Assembly: GCA_036266975.1 (NCBI GenBank) | Contig: DATAWZ010000217.1 | Location: 1-11,375, forward strand | Direction: 5' to 3' | DNA length: 11,375 nt | Source of the DNA: DATAWZ01 sp036266975 | GTDB lineage: Bacteria > Actinomycetota > Thermoleophilia > Solirubrobacterales > Solirubrobacteraceae | Part shown: positions 1 to 6,911 of the stretch, piece by piece | Position numbering within the stretch: the stretch's first letter is position 1 | How the letters are laid out: the number at the start of each line of letters is the position of its first letter | Notes under the pieces: model-generated | The model's input: the letters and a program-made list of their open reading frames with translations, nothing else | Told to the model about the DNA's origin: nothing | The model's database searches: none | Translations under genes and position numbers: made by a program

Positions 1-112
1 GCAGGATCATCTGGTTCAGGCCGAACGTGCTCACGCCGAGCGCCCGGCGCAGCCCGACGAAGCGCTCGGGGCTGCCCGGCTCGAGGGCCGTGATCGATAC
101 GCCACTCTCCAC
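1..112 (-). CDS. Cupin-domain protein, N-terminal fragment (runs off left edge)
   Basis: Read leftwards from a GTG at 112, the minus strand gives 37 open codons beginning VESGVSITALEPGSPERF and ending FGLNQMIL at the window edge. From memory this resembles the N-terminus of small single-domain cupins, where a 'LEPG..ERF..LRR.LGV..FG.N...L.PGQR' stretch leads into the metal-binding HxH strand. That strand would lie outside the window, so the motif that would prove the call is not visible. The frame stays open upstream of 112 without an ATG; GTG 112 was chosen because it places the family-like sequence at the start, and no clear Shine-Dalgarno is seen. It is divergent from the ROK kinase with a 28-base gap. 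It could be another small beta-barrel protein. Confidence 0.5.
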   Translation of the reverse strand, partial: MESGVSITALEPGSPERFVGLRRALGVSTFGLNQMIL

Positions 113-140
113 GCCTGGATCATGCCATGATGCGGCGCCG

Positions 141-1121
141 ATGGGCTTGCGCGGTGGCATCGACCTCGGCGGCACCAAGGTGGAGGCGATCGTCGTCAAC
201 GACGACGATTACGCCGTTCGCGGGCAGTCGCGCTGCGCGACGCCGTCCGAGGGCGGGCCCGCGGCGATCGTCAAGACGATGGTCTCGGCGCTGACCGAGG
301 CGGCGAAGGCGGCGGGCACCACGCCCTCCGAGCTCGCCGGGGTCGGCGTCGGCGCGCCCGGCGTGGTCGACATGGACGCGGGCACCCTGGCCCGGGCCGG
401 CAACCTGTCCGGCTGGGACGCGCCCTACCCGCTCGTCGCCGCGCTCGGCGAGCAGTTCGGCTGCTCGGTGGCCCTGGGCAACGACGTCGAGGTCGCCGTC
501 CAGGCCGAGCTCGAGCTCGGCGTCGGCCGCGGCGTGGACTCCTTCATCGGCGTGTTCTGGGGGACCGGGATCGGCGGCGGCGTCGTCCTCGGGGGCAAGA
601 TGTGGCACGGCCGCGGCGCGGCGGGAGAGATCGGCCACATCGTGGTCAAGCGCGGCGGCGCGCGCTGTACCTGCGGGCGACTCGGCTGCATGGAGGCCTA
701 CGCCGGTCGGCGCGCGATGGAGCTTCGCGCCCGCCGGCTGCACGAGCGCGGACGCAGCACCGACCTGTTCAAGATCATGCGCGAGCGCGATCGCGAGGCG
801 CTCAGCAGCGGCGTATGGGCGCGCGCGCTCGAGCACGGCGACGAGCTGGCGATCGAGCTGATCGATCGGGCCGTTCGTGCCCTGGGCGCCGGGGTCGCCT
901 CGGTGGTCAATGTCCTCGATGTCGAGCTGGTGGTGCTCGGCGGCGGCCTCGGCCTGCGCTTCGGCGCGCCGATGCTCGCCCGCCTCACCGAGGCGATGCA
1001 GCCCCACCTCTACAACGACGATCGCCCGCCGCAGATGGCGCTCGCCGCGCTCGGCGACCTCGGCGGGGCGACCGGCGCGGCGCTGCTCAGCGCCCACAGC
1101 AGCCCGGCGCGCGCGCCCTAG
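141..1121 (+). CDS. ROK-family sugar kinase (glucokinase-like)
   Basis: A 326-aa cytoplasmic kinase expected to phosphorylate glucose or a related hexose with ATP (ROK = repressor/ORF/kinase family). The N-terminal phosphate-binding motif DLGGTK is at residues 8-13. The catalytic Asp lies in GND at 113-115. A glycine-rich GTGIGGG segment is at 141-147, followed by the ExGH box at 163-166 (EIGH). The ROK zinc motif CxCGxxGCxE has C176, C178 and C183, with H166 as the expected fourth ligand. A second nucleotide-binding segment, VVLGGGLG, is near 264-271. There is no N-terminal helix-turn-helix, so it is a kinase and not a ROK repressor. ATG 141 was chosen because it sits just before the DLGGTK strand; the frame is open 114 bases further up, but that extension is low-complexity and overlaps the divergent cupin. 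It ends 9 bases before the convergent transporter gene. Sugar specificity cannot be read from sequence. Confidence 0.9.
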   Translation: MGLRGGIDLGGTKVEAIVVNDDDYAVRGQSRCATPSEGGPAAIVKTMVSALTEAAKAAGTTPSELAGVGVGAPGVVDMDAGTLARAGNLSGWDAPYPLVAALGEQFGCSVALGNDVEVAVQAELELGVGRGVDSFIGVFWGTGIGGGVVLGGKMWHGRGAAGEIGHIVVKRGGARCTCGRLGCMEAYAGRRAMELRARRLHERGRSTDLFKIMRERDREALSSGVWARALEHGDELAIELIDRAVRALGAGVASVVNVLDVELVVLGGGLGLRFGAPMLARLTEAMQPHLYNDDRPPQMALAALGDLGGATGAALLSAHSSPARAP

Positions 1122-1130
1122 CGGCCCTCG

Positions 1131-2444
1131 TCAGACGAAGCCGAAGACGGTTGCGCCGACGAGCAGCACGGACAGCATTGAGGTGAACAGCACCGTGACC
1201 CCGGCGACGCCGTTGAGGGCCGGGCCGGTGCGCCGCGGGCCCATGACCTCCTCGCTGTGTGCCAGCCGCCAGATGAAGAACAGGTTGATCGGCAGCAGCA
1301 CGCCGTTGACCACCTGGACCGCGACCAGCAGCGAGATCACCGGGATGCCCGGGATCATCGCCACGATCATCGCCACGCCGATCATCCCGGTGATCATCGA
1401 GACGAACACCGGCGCCTCCGAGCGCCCACGGCCGATGCCCTTCTCGTAGCCGAGCGACTCGGCCACGACGTAGGAGGTGGCGATCGGCAGGATCGCGCAG
1501 GCGAGCAGGCTCGCGCCGAACAGCCCGACGCCGAACAGCACCTCCGCGTAGCGGCCGGCCACCGGGCGCAGCGCGCGAGCGGCGTCGGCCGCGGAGTGGA
1601 TCGAGTGCACGCCGTGGGTGAACAGCGTCGCCCCGGTGGCGATGATGATGAAGCTCGCGATGACGTTGGCGAAGATCGCGCCGGAGACCGCGTCGGCCTG
1701 CTCGTGGCCGAGCTCCTCCACGCGCGTGCCCCGCTCGACGATCGCCGACTGCAGGTAGAGCTGCATGTAGGGGGTGATGGTCGTGCCCGCGGTGGCGATG
1801 AACAGCAGCAGGTACTGCGAGTTGGTGTGGATGTGGGGGGCGATGATCGAATGGCCCACTGCCCCCCAGTGGGGGTGGGCGAGGATGGCCGCGATCGGGT
1901 AGGCGAAGAAGGGGATCGTGAACCAGATGAAGACCCGCTCGGCGCTCTTGTAGGAGCCGCGCACGATGATCAGCCAGACGCCGAGCCCGGCCAGCGGCGC
2001 GGTCACCTGCGTCGGCACGCCGGCGAGCCCGAGTGCCGCGCTCACCCCGACGAAGTCCGAGATGCAGATGCCGACGTTGGCCACGACGACCGACGTGGTC
2101 GCGAACACCGACCAGCGCAGGCCGTACTCCTCGCGGATCAGCTCGGCCAGGCCCTTGCCGGTGACCACGCCCATGCGCGCGGCGAGCATCTGCACCACCG
2201 CCAGCGAGAGGGTGATGATCACCATCATCCACAGCAGCCCGTAGCCGTACTTGGCGCCGACCTGCGAGTAGGTGGCGATGCCGCCGGCCTCGTTGCCGGC
2301 GTTGGCCGCGATCAGGCCCGGGCCGAGCAGCCCGAGCAGCAGGAACAGCCGTGAACGGCGCGGGCTAAGGCGTGCCGGAAGCCGCGGGCGGCCACGAAGG
2401 CCCGCACGTACCCGACGGATGGGCGGGGGTACTCGGACCGGCAT
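1131..2444 (-). CDS. Nramp-related (SLC11-like) divalent metal transporter with non-canonical ion site
   Basis: A 437-aa membrane protein with about 11 hydrophobic helices after a basic N-tail (residues 1-31 rich in Arg/Pro). The opening helix GPGLIAANAGNEAGG (42-55) is at the place of Nramp TM1, whose hallmark is DPGN; here it reads NAGN (48-51). The TM6 hallmark (MPH in classical MntH/Nramp) is replaced by TPY in the segment GTTITPYMQLYLQS (220-233). The segments ARMGVVTGKGLAELIREEYG (89-108) and GSYKSAERVF (163-172) are also typical of the fold. So the scaffold is Nramp, but the residues that coordinate Mn/Fe are changed. It may carry Mg2+ or another ion, or couple differently. It is downstream of the MgtE_N/CBS gene on the same strand with a 52-base gap, suggesting an operon. 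No clear Shine-Dalgarno precedes ATG 2444; an internal start nearer TM1 is possible. Confidence 0.85.
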   Translation of the reverse strand: MPVRVPPPIRRVRAGLRGRPRLPARLSPRRSRLFLLLGLLGPGLIAANAGNEAGGIATYSQVGAKYGYGLLWMMVIITLSLAVVQMLAARMGVVTGKGLAELIREEYGLRWSVFATTSVVVANVGICISDFVGVSAALGLAGVPTQVTAPLAGLGVWLIIVRGSYKSAERVFIWFTIPFFAYPIAAILAHPHWGAVGHSIIAPHIHTNSQYLLLFIATAGTTITPYMQLYLQSAIVERGTRVEELGHEQADAVSGAIFANVIASFIIIATGATLFTHGVHSIHSAADAARALRPVAGRYAEVLFGVGLFGASLLACAILPIATSYVVAESLGYEKGIGRGRSEAPVFVSMITGMIGVAMIVAMIPGIPVISLLVAVQVVNGVLLPINLFFIWRLAHSEEVMGPRRTGPALNGVAGVTVLFTSMLSVLLVGATVFGFV

Positions 2445-2496
2445 CGCCCTGGGCCGTTCGCAGCGTCATGGCCGCAGTCTATGGGGCGGCGGGTGC

Positions 2497-3771
2497 TCAG
2501 TCCTCGCCGAGGAGGCCGAACCGCCGCCGCCAGCCCTTGGGCAGCATCGCCTCGAGTACGTCGTCGACGGTGATCGCGCCGACCATCCGACCGTCGAGGA
2601 CGACCGGCGCGGCGGTGAGGTTGAAGTCGGCCATCAGCCGCGCGACCTCCTCGAAGGGCGCATCGGGCGCGAGCCGGGGCAGGTCGTGCTCGACCAGCGA
2701 GCCGAGCGTTGCCTGCGGCGCGCAGCGGATGAGCTCGACCGTCGGCACGCCCGCGTCGACCTCGCCGTCCTCGCCGTAGACGAACACCGCACCGAGCAGC
2801 TCGTGCGGCAGATCGCTGCGGCGGATCTCGCGCAGCGCGTCGTCGGCGGTCAGCTCGGCGCTGAGCAGGATGAAGTCCGGGCTCATCAGTCCCCCGGCCT
2901 CGGCCGCGTCGTAGCCGAGCAGCGAGCGGATCTTGGTGCGCTCGCGCGCCGGCAGCAGCGCGAGCATCGCCTCGCGGCGCTCGTCGTCGAACTCGGCGAG
3001 CAGGTCGGCGGCGTCGTCCGCCTCCATGTGCGTGAGCACGCGCGCGACCTCGGCGTCGCTGCGGTCCTCGATGAACTCGACCTGATGCTGGTCGTCGAGC
3101 TCCTCGTAGACGTCGGCCTCGAGCTCGCGGTCGTCGCCCTCGCCGAGCGCGCGGATGATCTCCTCGCCCTCGCTGTGCGAGGCCGCCTCGACGAGATCGG
3201 CGATCTGGGCCGGGTGCAGCTTGGCCAGCTTGGGATGGGAGACCGACAACCGCACGGTGGGAACGTGCCCGACGAAGGGCTCGACGCTCGCCCAGTCCAG
3301 GAAGCCGCCGGTCTGGATCCGCCGGCCGAGCACGCGCGGCAGCAGCCGGCGCAGACCGCCGCGGGCGCCGGTGTCGACGCCCACGACGCGCCACTCCCCG
3401 GTCACGTGGGCGAGCTCGATCTCATTGGCGCGCACGAGCCGGGCCCCGTCGACGTTGATGAGCTGGCGGTCCAGGACGTCGCGCCGCAGGAGCACCTCGC
3501 CGGGCCGGCGGTGGAAGGGCCTCAGGTCGAGCTTGGCCTTGTCGAGCGTCACGCCGTCGGTGCCCATGTGCGCCACGCGCTCGACCGGCAGGAACGACGA
3601 TCGCCGCGCCACGGTGACCAGATAGCCGGTGATCGGCGGGTAGCCGACGTCACCCAGACGGACGATCAGGTCGTTGACCTTGCCGAGCGGCGCGCCGTCG
3701 CCGTCGCGCAGCGGCGTTCCCGTGATCATCGTCAGGTGCAGGATCGGCGGCGCAGGGGGCGCGCTGTCCAT
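2497..3771 (-). CDS. Soluble PRC-barrel / MgtE N-domain / CBS-pair protein (putative Mg2+ sensor)
   Basis: A 424-aa cytosolic protein. Residues 14-65 look like one PRC-barrel (PLGKVNDLIV) and 96-147 like a second (RRDVLDRQLINVDG). Residues 183-288 form the superhelical MgtE N-domain, with repeated acidic helices such as MEADDAADLLAEF and a LLPARERTKIRSLLGY end. Residues 296-411 form a CBS pair (AGGLMSPDFILL... and APVVLDGRMVGAITVDDVLE). In MgtE these N and CBS domains bind Mg2+ and gate the channel, but here the protein stops at residue 424 with no transmembrane domain. It therefore probably senses Mg2+ or nucleotide and acts on a partner. The Nramp-like transporter 52 bases downstream on the same strand is the obvious candidate (inference). 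ATG 3771 was chosen; ATG 3729, directly before the first PRC strand, is the alternative. A TACCAT hexamer 10 bases upstream could be a -10 box. Confidence 0.88.
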   Translation of the reverse strand: MDSAPPAPPILHLTMITGTPLRDGDGAPLGKVNDLIVRLGDVGYPPITGYLVTVARRSSFLPVERVAHMGTDGVTLDKAKLDLRPFHRRPGEVLLRRDVLDRQLINVDGARLVRANEIELAHVTGEWRVVGVDTGARGGLRRLLPRVLGRRIQTGGFLDWASVEPFVGHVPTVRLSVSHPKLAKLHPAQIADLVEAASHSEGEEIIRALGEGDDRELEADVYEELDDQHQVEFIEDRSDAEVARVLTHMEADDAADLLAEFDDERREAMLALLPARERTKIRSLLGYDAAEAGGLMSPDFILLSAELTADDALREIRRSDLPHELLGAVFVYGEDGEVDAGVPTVELIRCAPQATLGSLVEHDLPRLAPDAPFEEVARLMADFNLTAAPVVLDGRMVGAITVDDVLEAMLPKGWRRRFGLLGED

Positions 3772-3797
3772 CTCGGTGCGGATGGTACCTGGCCCGC

Positions 3798-3803
3798 TAT
3801 ACC
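3798..3803 (+). promoter_or_regulatory. Possible -10 box for a leaderless GTG start
   Basis: TATACC lies 7 bases before the GTG at 3811, the spacing expected if transcription starts at or next to the start codon. There is no Shine-Dalgarno before this GTG and no recognisable -35 hexamer. The divergent operon starts only 39 bases away (3771), so any promoters here must overlap. Confidence 0.25.
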
Positions 3804-3810
3804 GGCCTGG

Positions 3811-4605
3811 GTGCTGTCGTTCCCGGTCTCGATCGCCGCTCTGTCGCTCCTGCAGGGGGCGCTGGTGGGCGGGTCGGCCCGTCCGCTGGAGCTGCCCGCG
3901 CGCTTGCGCGGTCCGCTGTGGGCGCTGATCCCCCCGGGCTCGATCGTCGTGGTGATCCTCTCGATCCAGGGCAGCCAGACCGTCGCCCGCGGGCTGACCT
4001 GGCTGGCCCTCGTCGCGGTGCCGCCACTCGCCGCCGCCGCGCTCGGCTGGCTGATGCCCGGTGCGCGACCGCCGCTGGCGCTGCTCGCCGCCCCGCTGCT
4101 CGCGCTGACCTGGAGCACGCCGGGTTCCCTCGCCGGCGAGGCGGCCGGAGCGCTGCTCAGCGCGCTGAGCTGCGTGACGCTCGGGGTCCTGCTCGCCGCC
4201 GTCGCGCCGCGGCGCTGGCTGGTGATCGGGATCCTGGCGATGGCCGTCGTCGACGTTGCCTTCGTCGCCTCGGACCTGCTCCAGCACTCCAACGACGTGC
4301 TCGATCGGGTGGCGCCTGCGGCTGGGCTGCCGCGCCTTCAGCGCCTTGACTTCGGCGACGCGCTGATGGGCTACGGCGACGTGTTCATCGCCGCCACGCT
4401 CGGCGCGCTGCTCGCGGGACGACCACGCCGGCGCGTGGCCACGCTGCTGGCCATCGTGCTGGCGCTCGGCTTCGACCTGCTGTTCTTCGCCGTCAACGAG
4501 CTGCCGGCGACCGTGCCGATCGCGCTGACCCTGCTGTGCGTGGAGCCGATGACTCAGCGCAGGAGGGTCGCGACCTGCGCGGCGAGGAGCAGCCCCAGCG
4601 CATAG
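3811..4605 (+). CDS. Polytopic membrane protein with GxGD and PAT motifs (putative intramembrane aspartyl protease-like)
   Basis: A 264-aa protein with about 8-9 hydrophobic helices and no soluble domain. Conserved-looking polar residues inside or beside helices are D148 (AMAVVDVAFV), D155, the GYGD motif at 187-190 (ALMGYGDVFIAATLG), and P232-A-T in the final helix region (NELPATVPIALTLL). In presenilin/SPP-type (A22) proteases the order is TM6 Asp, TM7 GxGD, then a PAL motif in the last helix; the same order and approximate spacing are seen here. Prepilin peptidases (A24) also carry GxGD, but lack the terminal PA(L/T) motif. The protease call is inference; a transporter or unknown membrane family is possible. 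GTG 3811 is the first usable start after the divergent gene; the frame is open far upstream, but that part is antisense to the Mg2+-sensor gene. The last 52 bases overlap the convergent gene. Confidence 0.6.
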   Translation: MLSFPVSIAALSLLQGALVGGSARPLELPARLRGPLWALIPPGSIVVVILSIQGSQTVARGLTWLALVAVPPLAAAALGWLMPGARPPLALLAAPLLALTWSTPGSLAGEAAGALLSALSCVTLGVLLAAVAPRRWLVIGILAMAVVDVAFVASDLLQHSNDVLDRVAPAAGLPRLQRLDFGDALMGYGDVFIAATLGALLAGRPRRRVATLLAIVLALGFDLLFFAVNELPATVPIALTLLCVEPMTQRRRVATCAARSSPSA

Positions 4606-5045
4606 AGCGGGAGCCCGGAGCTCACGTGCCGGCGGGCGCGGACGTCGTGGCCCCGGCCGGCGGCGCGGGCGGCGAGCGTGAGCCGCGCGACCCCGACCAC
4701 GAGCAGGACGTACGCGCCCCAGCCGGCGACCAGGTAGCCGAGGTTCAGATGGAAGTCGCCGGCCACCGTGCCGACGTCACCGGACCACAGGACCAGTGGC
4801 AGGGCGGCGGCGAGCAGGACGGCGAGCCAGCTCACGCGGGCGGCGCGGGTGGCCGACGCGCGCTGACGGCTGCGGGGGGCCCGCACGGCGGGCGCCGGGG
4901 CGCCCGGAACGGCGACCGCCGTCGGGCGCGCGAGCAGCGCGTGGGGGACGCTCGCCCGCCCGACGGGCGAGGGCGGACCGACGAGCACGCGGGGCGGCAG
5001 GCTGCGCTGTCGCCAGCGCTCGGAGCGGGGCACGGATGTGGCCAT
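4554..5045 (-). CDS. Three-TM membrane protein of unknown function
   Basis: A 163-aa protein whose family I do not recognise. The first 70 residues are Arg/Pro/Ala-rich and hydrophilic and probably cytoplasmic. Hydrophobic helices follow at about 72-88 (WLAVLLAAALPLVLW), 100-124 (LGYLVAGWGAYVLLVVGVA) and 143-162 (LPLYALGLLLAAQVATLL). A strong Shine-Dalgarno, GGAAAGGAGA, ends about 6 bases before the ATG, which makes both the gene and its start credible despite the lack of homology. Its 3' end overlaps the convergent GxGD-type gene by 52 bases, so the two transcripts would be complementary at their ends. It is divergent from the ABC ATPase across a 228-base region that contains inverted repeats. 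Confidence 0.7.
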   Translation of the reverse strand: MATSVPRSERWRQRSLPPRVLVGPPSPVGRASVPHALLARPTAVAVPGAPAPAVRAPRSRQRASATRAARVSWLAVLLAAALPLVLWSGDVGTVAGDFHLNLGYLVAGWGAYVLLVVGVARLTLAARAAGRGHDVRARRHVSSGLPLYALGLLLAAQVATLLR

Positions 5046-5077
5046 TTTCGTCTCCTTTCCAGGGGCTTTCCGAGTCC

Positions 5078-5097
5078 GGTCGGTTCACATACCGACC
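5078..5097. promoter_or_regulatory. Inverted repeat, possible repressor operator
   Basis: GGTCGGT at 5078-5084 and ACCGACC at 5091-5097 form a perfect 7-base inverted repeat with a 6-base spacer, in the divergent region between the 3-TM gene and the ABC ATPase. A second, partly overlapping pair, GACCAG (5094-5099) with CTGGTC (5119-5124), lies beside it. The size and symmetry suit a dimeric regulator such as a TetR-type protein. No regulator gene is in the window, so the binding protein is unknown. Confidence 0.4.
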
Positions 5098-5273
5098 AGT
5101 CTGCGATTGGCATACTAGCTGGTCTCTGACGCCTGTCCCTCTTACGGCAATCTTCTTCCTACGACCCACACTCAAGCTGCCCGGCGGACTGCGTCACCCC
5201 CGCGCCGAGCCTGCTTTCATCGCTGCCAAGTGCCCAACCATCCGCCCATGTCCCGCCGCCTCCGGAGCGCCGG

Positions 5274-6077
5274 ATGAAGCGCCCGAGCGTCCTTCCCCGC
5301 CGGCGCGAGCCGCGGCGCACGCCGGTCCACAAGCGCCCCCGCGTGGTCGGCGGGGGGCCGCGGCCGCCGGTCATCGAATGCCGTGACGTGTCCAAGACCT
5401 ACCACCTGGGCACGATCGACGTCCACGCGCTGCGCGGCGTCTCGCTGACCATAGAGCGGGGCGAGTTCGTCGCGATCGTCGGCAGCTCGGGCAGCGGCAA
5501 GAGCACGCTGATGAACATCCTGGGCTGCCTGGACGCGCCGACCCGCGGCACCTACCGGCTGGACGGGATCGACGTGCGCGACCACGACGAGGACGATCTG
5601 GCCGACATCCGCGGACGGCGGATCGGCTTCATCTTCCAGAGCTTCAACCTGGTGCCCCGCACCCGCGCCCAGGCCAACGTCGAGATGCCGCTCGCCTACG
5701 CGCGGCTGCCCCGCTCCGAGCGCCGGCTACGTGCCGAGGCCGCGCTCGAGGCCGTCGGCCTGTCCGATCGCGGCCACCACCTTCCCTCCGAGCTCTCCGG
5801 CGGCCAGCAGCAGCGCGTCGCGGTGGCCCGGGCGCTGGTGACCAACCCCTCGCTGCTGCTCGCCGACGAGCCGACGGGCAATCTGGACTCGGGCTCGACC
5901 AAGGACATCCTGGCCATCTTCGACCGCCTGCACCGCGAAGGGCGCACGGTCGTGATCATCACCCACGAGGTCCACGTCGCCGCGCACGCCCAGCGGGTCA
6001 TCCAGATCAGCGATGGGCTGATCGTCAGCGATGCGCCCTCAAAGCGCACCGCGGTCGCCGCGGGAGAGCCGGTATGA
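5274..6077 (+). CDS. ABC transporter ATP-binding protein, MacB/LolD (lipoprotein or drug export) type
   Basis: A 267-aa ABC ATPase that hydrolyses ATP at the cytoplasmic face to drive a membrane partner. Walker A is GSSGSGKS at 70-77, Q-loop Gln is Q122 in FIFQSFNLVPR, the signature LSGGQ is at 174-178, Walker B LLLADE at 194-199, the D-loop Asp at 205, and the switch His at H231 (IITHE). The run VIECRDVSKTY, LMNILGCLD, FQSFNLVPR and DEPTGNLDS is characteristic of the MacB/LolD/FtsE-like subfamily. A 30-residue basic Arg/Pro-rich N-tail precedes the usual domain start and is unusual. ATG 5274 has GGAG 7 bases upstream; a start nearer residue 33 would give a standard length. The stop overlaps the next gene's ATG by 4 bases (ATGA), indicating translational coupling. 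No permease of the MacB family is found in the window. Confidence 0.93.
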   Translation: MKRPSVLPRRREPRRTPVHKRPRVVGGGPRPPVIECRDVSKTYHLGTIDVHALRGVSLTIERGEFVAIVGSSGSGKSTLMNILGCLDAPTRGTYRLDGIDVRDHDEDDLADIRGRRIGFIFQSFNLVPRTRAQANVEMPLAYARLPRSERRLRAEAALEAVGLSDRGHHLPSELSGGQQQRVAVARALVTNPSLLLADEPTGNLDSGSTKDILAIFDRLHREGRTVVIITHEVHVAAHAQRVIQISDGLIVSDAPSKRTAVAAGEPV

Positions 6078-6832
6078 GCGAAGCGACGCGCCTGCCCGCC
6101 TACAACGCCGATGAGCAGTGGGAGGCCGAGGGGGACACCCTCCCGGTTCGCCCCCGGCGCCGGCTGCTGACCCCGCTGAGCATCGCCGTCTTCGCCGCGC
6201 TCGCGGGCGGCGGGGGATTCCTCGGTGGCGTCCTGGCCGAGAAGGGCCAGGGCCCGTCGACCGGCGCCGCGGGCGGCGGTCGCAGCGGTCGCGCCGCGGC
6301 GTTCCTGTCCGCGGCGGGCGGGGCCGGCGGCCTGGCTGCGCGTCTCGGCGCCGCGGGCGCGGGCGCCGGCGGCGCGGGGGCGGCCACCGCGGGCACCGGG
6401 GCCGCGAGCACCGCGACCGGCGCGCCGAGCACGGCGACCGGCGCGGCGAGCACGGGCACGGGCACGGCGGGCTTCGGTGGCTTCCGGCTCGGCGGGGCCG
6501 GAGGCGGCGCGGGCGGCGTGGGCGCGACCACCGGACAGGTCACCAAGGTCGTCGGGTCGACGATCTACGTCACCACCGACTCGGGCTCGACGATGAAGGT
6601 CTCCACCTCCGACGGCACGACGCTGACCAAGACGATCACGACCACTCGCCGCGGCGTCCAGCCCGGCGACACCGTCGCGATCACCGGCAGCAGCGGCTCG
6701 AACGGCACGATCGACGCGAGCGCCGTTGGCGACCAGGGCGACTCGAACACGACCTCGACCGCCACTTCGAGCTCCAGCGGGGCCGCCGGCAGCGGCTTCG
6801 CTGGGCGCCTCGCCCTCCTGTTCGGCGGCTAG
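6074..6832 (+). CDS. Membrane-anchored Gly/Ala/Thr-rich protein with a C-terminal small beta domain
   Basis: A 252-aa protein. An acidic cytoplasmic N-tail (1-28) ends in RPRRR, followed by one TM helix at about 32-54. Then comes a long, probably extracytoplasmic, low-complexity linker (55-152) of Gly, Ala and Thr. Residues 153-222 form a compact beta-rich segment (GQVTKVVGSTIYVTTDSGST ... GVQPGDTVAITG) that resembles the OB-like DUF5666 type seen in envelope proteins; this assignment is from pattern only. The C-tail is Ser/Thr-rich. Its ATG overlaps the ABC ATPase stop (ATGA), so it is probably coupled to it, and the lipoprotein gene follows after 79 bases. It could be a periplasmic accessory or adaptor-like part of the same export system. 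Three tandem 21-base units encode part of the linker. Confidence 0.7.
   Translation: MSEATRLPAYNADEQWEAEGDTLPVRPRRRLLTPLSIAVFAALAGGGGFLGGVLAEKGQGPSTGAAGGGRSGRAAAFLSAAGGAGGLAARLGAAGAGAGGAGAATAGTGAASTATGAPSTATGAASTGTGTAGFGGFRLGGAGGGAGGVGATTGQVTKVVGSTIYVTTDSGSTMKVSTSDGTTLTKTITTTRRGVQPGDTVAITGSSGSNGTIDASAVGDQGDSNTTSTATSSSSGAAGSGFAGRLALLFGG
6401..6463 (+). repeat. Three tandem 21-base units in the linker of the anchored protein
   Basis: Units at 6401-6421, 6422-6442 and 6443-6463 encode AASTATG, APSTATG and AASTGTG. They keep the reading frame, so copy-number change would lengthen or shorten the linker by 7 residues. Confidence 0.7.
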
Positions 6833-6911
6833 CACCAACTTGACGACGAGGCCCGCGGCCGGCGCGCGCGGGGGCGCGGCGCCTCACCCCTTCCACCAAC
6901 CAAGGAGCACG

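Noticed and set aside
120..1097. 325-codon minus-strand frame opposite the kinase
   Set aside because: A shadow frame of high-GC coding DNA; the plus strand carries all ROK motifs.
1257..2354. 365-codon plus-strand frame opposite the transporter
   Set aside because: His/Arg/Asp-rich antisense composition with no domain; the minus strand encodes a clear membrane protein.
2272..3810. Long open plus-strand frame continuous with the GxGD-type gene
   Set aside because: It is the antisense of the transporter start and the Mg2+-sensor gene, is Arg/Asp/His/Gln-rich low-complexity sequence, and has no family motif. Only the part from 3811 is coding-like.
3772..3810. Mg2+ riboswitch (ykoK/mgtA type) before the Mg2+-sensor operon
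   Set aside because: Only 39 bases separate the divergent starts, too short for such a leader, and no recognisable fold is seen.
6401..6463. CRISPR-like or VNTR array
   Set aside because: Three in-frame 21-base units without spacers inside a low-complexity protein linker; a coding repeat only.
5696..6838. 380-codon minus-strand frame across the ATPase and anchored protein
   Set aside because: Antisense to two well-supported genes, with Arg/Ala/Gly-rich composition only.
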